Of a stretch of DNA of 62,818 nt, positions 61,861-62,818 are shown piece after piece (position 1 is the first letter of the stretch; every line of letters begins with the position of its first letter). The DNA is from Lentisphaerota bacterium (GTDB lineage: Bacteria > Verrucomicrobiota > Kiritimatiellia > UBA8416 > JAIOPI01). The notes under the pieces are model-generated. The model saw nothing but the letters and a program-made list of their open reading frames with translations, ran no database searches and was not told the origin of the DNA. Position numbers and translations under genes: made by a program. The DNA lies in the NCBI GenBank assembly GCA_021413965.1, contig JAIOPI010000034.1, positions 1-62,818 of the forward strand, read 5' to 3'.

Positions 61861-62682
61861 ATGTCGCTGACGCCATGGCCCGCCCGCTTCACCCTGCTGG
61901 TCCTGCTGGGCGCCGGTCTGCTCGCCGGCGCCAGGGCCGAAGCCCGCTGGTATGCGTATCCGGATTGCCACCTGATCGCCAATGAGTTCAATGACGGCGA
62001 CAGCTTCCACGTCAAGCGCGGGCGCAAGCACGAGATCTATCGGCTCTATTTCGTCGACACGGCAGAAACCGACCAGAACCTCGAGGAGCGCATTGATGAC
62101 CAGGCGGCCTACTGGGACATTCCCGCGGACCGGATTCATGCCCTGGGCCGTGACGCCAAGCAGTTCACAGCGGAGTTCCTGAAGAACGGGTTCAGCGTCC
62201 AGACGCAATTCGAGGACGCGCGCGGCAACAGCGACCGCAAGCGTTCCTTTGCCTTCGTGCAGGCGGGCGAGCGGGATCTTGCGGAGGCGCTGGTCGAGGC
62301 CGGTCTGGCGCGCATTTACGGGCGGATGGTGGACCACCCGGACGGGCGCTCGCTCCAGAAATACCTGGCGCGCCTGAAGGCGGCGGAGCGACACGCCCGG
62401 GAAGCGCGGCGCGGCGCGTGGGGCATAGCCAAGGCCGGAGCCCGTCCGCGCCTGGTGTCTCCGACCAGCGCGATGAGCACCAATATTTTGCAACAGACGC
62501 TGGTCTTGACCCAGCCGCTCGCGGTATACTCGCTGCGGACGTCAGGGTTGGTCGGGGTGTTGAAAAGCGGGATGACTGTGCGGGTGCTGGGAGCGGATTC
62601 GCCCGTGATGGTCCGAATCAGCTTTTCAACACAGGGCACGAACTACCTCGCAACGTGTCGCCGTTCGGATTTGGGCATCTAG
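61861..62682 (+). CDS. Secreted thermonuclease (SNase)-family protein
   Basis: 273 residues. ATG 61861 gives a signal peptide (ARFTLLVLLGAGLLAGARAEA). SNase-like core: NDGDSFHVKRG (Ca2+/active site Asp), YRLYFVDTAETD with the catalytic Arg, then GRDAKQFTAEFL, SFAFVQAGERDLAEALVEAGLA. A C-terminal SH3-like tail (about 205-273; VYSLRTSGLVGVL). Hydrolyses nucleic acid outside the cytoplasm by inference. The stop TAG lies at the edge of the IS630-type remnant, so the tail may have been shaped by the insertion. Confidence 0.82.
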   Translation: MSLTPWPARFTLLVLLGAGLLAGARAEARWYAYPDCHLIANEFNDGDSFHVKRGRKHEIYRLYFVDTAETDQNLEERIDDQAAYWDIPADRIHALGRDAKQFTAEFLKNGFSVQTQFEDARGNSDRKRSFAFVQAGERDLAEALVEAGLARIYGRMVDHPDGRSLQKYLARLKAAERHAREARRGAWGIAKAGARPRLVSPTSAMSTNILQQTLVLTQPLAVYSLRTSGLVGVLKSGMTVRVLGADSPVMVRISFSTQGTNYLATCRRSDLGI

Positions 62683-62710
62683 TGCACTGTAACAGATGAA
62701 ACTGAACACT

Positions 62711-62818
62711 TCATTTGATTCGGTTGGCGGTATTTCGGTACGTCCACTTGAAAGGCTTGGCATCCTGATTGTAGTGACGGATGTACTTCAGGATCTTTCG
62801 TTTGAGATCGGCCTTCGA
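62711..62818 (-). CDS. IS630-type transposase, C-terminal part, cut by window edge
   Basis: Thirty-five codons plus stop on the minus strand, read SKADLKRKILKYIRHYNQDA then KPFKWTYRNTANRIK. The YIRHYN...AKPFKW pattern is typical of the C-terminus of IS630-family DDE transposases. The N-terminal part lies beyond position 62818. The element end probably lies within 62680-62710, where a TA dinucleotide (in the nuclease stop TAG) could be the IS630-type target site. Confidence 0.75.
   Translation of the reverse strand, partial: SKADLKRKILKYIRHYNQDAKPFKWTYRNTANRIK

Overview
The window is GC-rich, densely coded bacterial chromosome. Several features point to the PVC superphylum, most likely Kiritimatiellota, Verrucomicrobiota or Lentisphaerota: a GEVED-domain secreted protein, a TIGR03790-type protein, a 1941-residue protein built from autotransporter-associated beta-strand repeats, a DUF2723 membrane protein with TPRs, and a tiny protein ending in a VPDSG-CTERM sorting signal. 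No phage, plasmid or CRISPR is visible. Mobile DNA is limited to a REP-associated tyrosine transposase (RAYT) with its REP palindromes and the tail of an IS630-type transposase at the right edge.

Layout, left third. A partial tRNA-Gly(CCC) and aroK open the window. Then come a secreted GEVED protein, a TIGR03790-type protein and a UDP-glucuronate decarboxylase on the plus strand. gyrB-gyrA follow on the minus strand, then efp-epmA (EF-P and its lysyl-modification ligase) and the RAYT gene bracketed by REPs. rplU-rpmA-obgE is the usual ribosomal/GTPase cluster. Three GT4 glycosyltransferases follow, then a secreted repeat protein and grpE-dnaJ-rsmE.

Layout, middle. A convergent intergenic region of about 590 bp holds a very large imperfect palindrome and a 143-bp tandem repeat. 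Next on the minus strand is a polyprenol sugar module: a dolichol-phosphate-mannose-synthase-like GT2, a UbiA-type phosphoribosyltransferase and DUF2723-TPR. The VPDSG-CTERM mini-protein, def, an unknown gene translationally coupled to an orphan parA, dtd, a nucleotide kinase-like gene coupled to a parvulin, tRNA-Pro(GGG) and sodA-osmC come next. Then follow the giant repeat protein, a lipoprotein nuclease, surE, adenosine deaminase, and a coupled set of DinB, NRDE/TANGO2, a DedA-ATP-grasp fusion and a YHS protein.

Layout, right end. After a bifunctional OlsF-like acyltransferase lies the most unusual system in the window: six tightly packed genes (51687-55449). They encode two tiny membrane proteins, a ferric-reductase-like/Rieske fusion, a membrane-anchored Cys-rich protein, a two-TM protein that looks like an ion-channel pore with a degenerate filter, and a Rieske/flavodoxin fusion. 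An ABC importer of the Fe(III)/polyamine type with an OPA-family antiporter in its operon follows directly (55542-61640). I infer a membrane electron-transfer device tied to uptake, possibly of iron or an organophosphate; the substrate is not proven by sequence.

A recurring regulatory theme is that several genes (3592, 27015, 28867, 45974, 55542, 61861) have a -10-like hexamer only 6-11 nt before the start codon and no Shine-Dalgarno. This suggests leaderless mRNAs. Neighbouring genes such as sodA, osmC, dinB, the YHS gene and the VPDSG gene have strong Shine-Dalgarno sequences.
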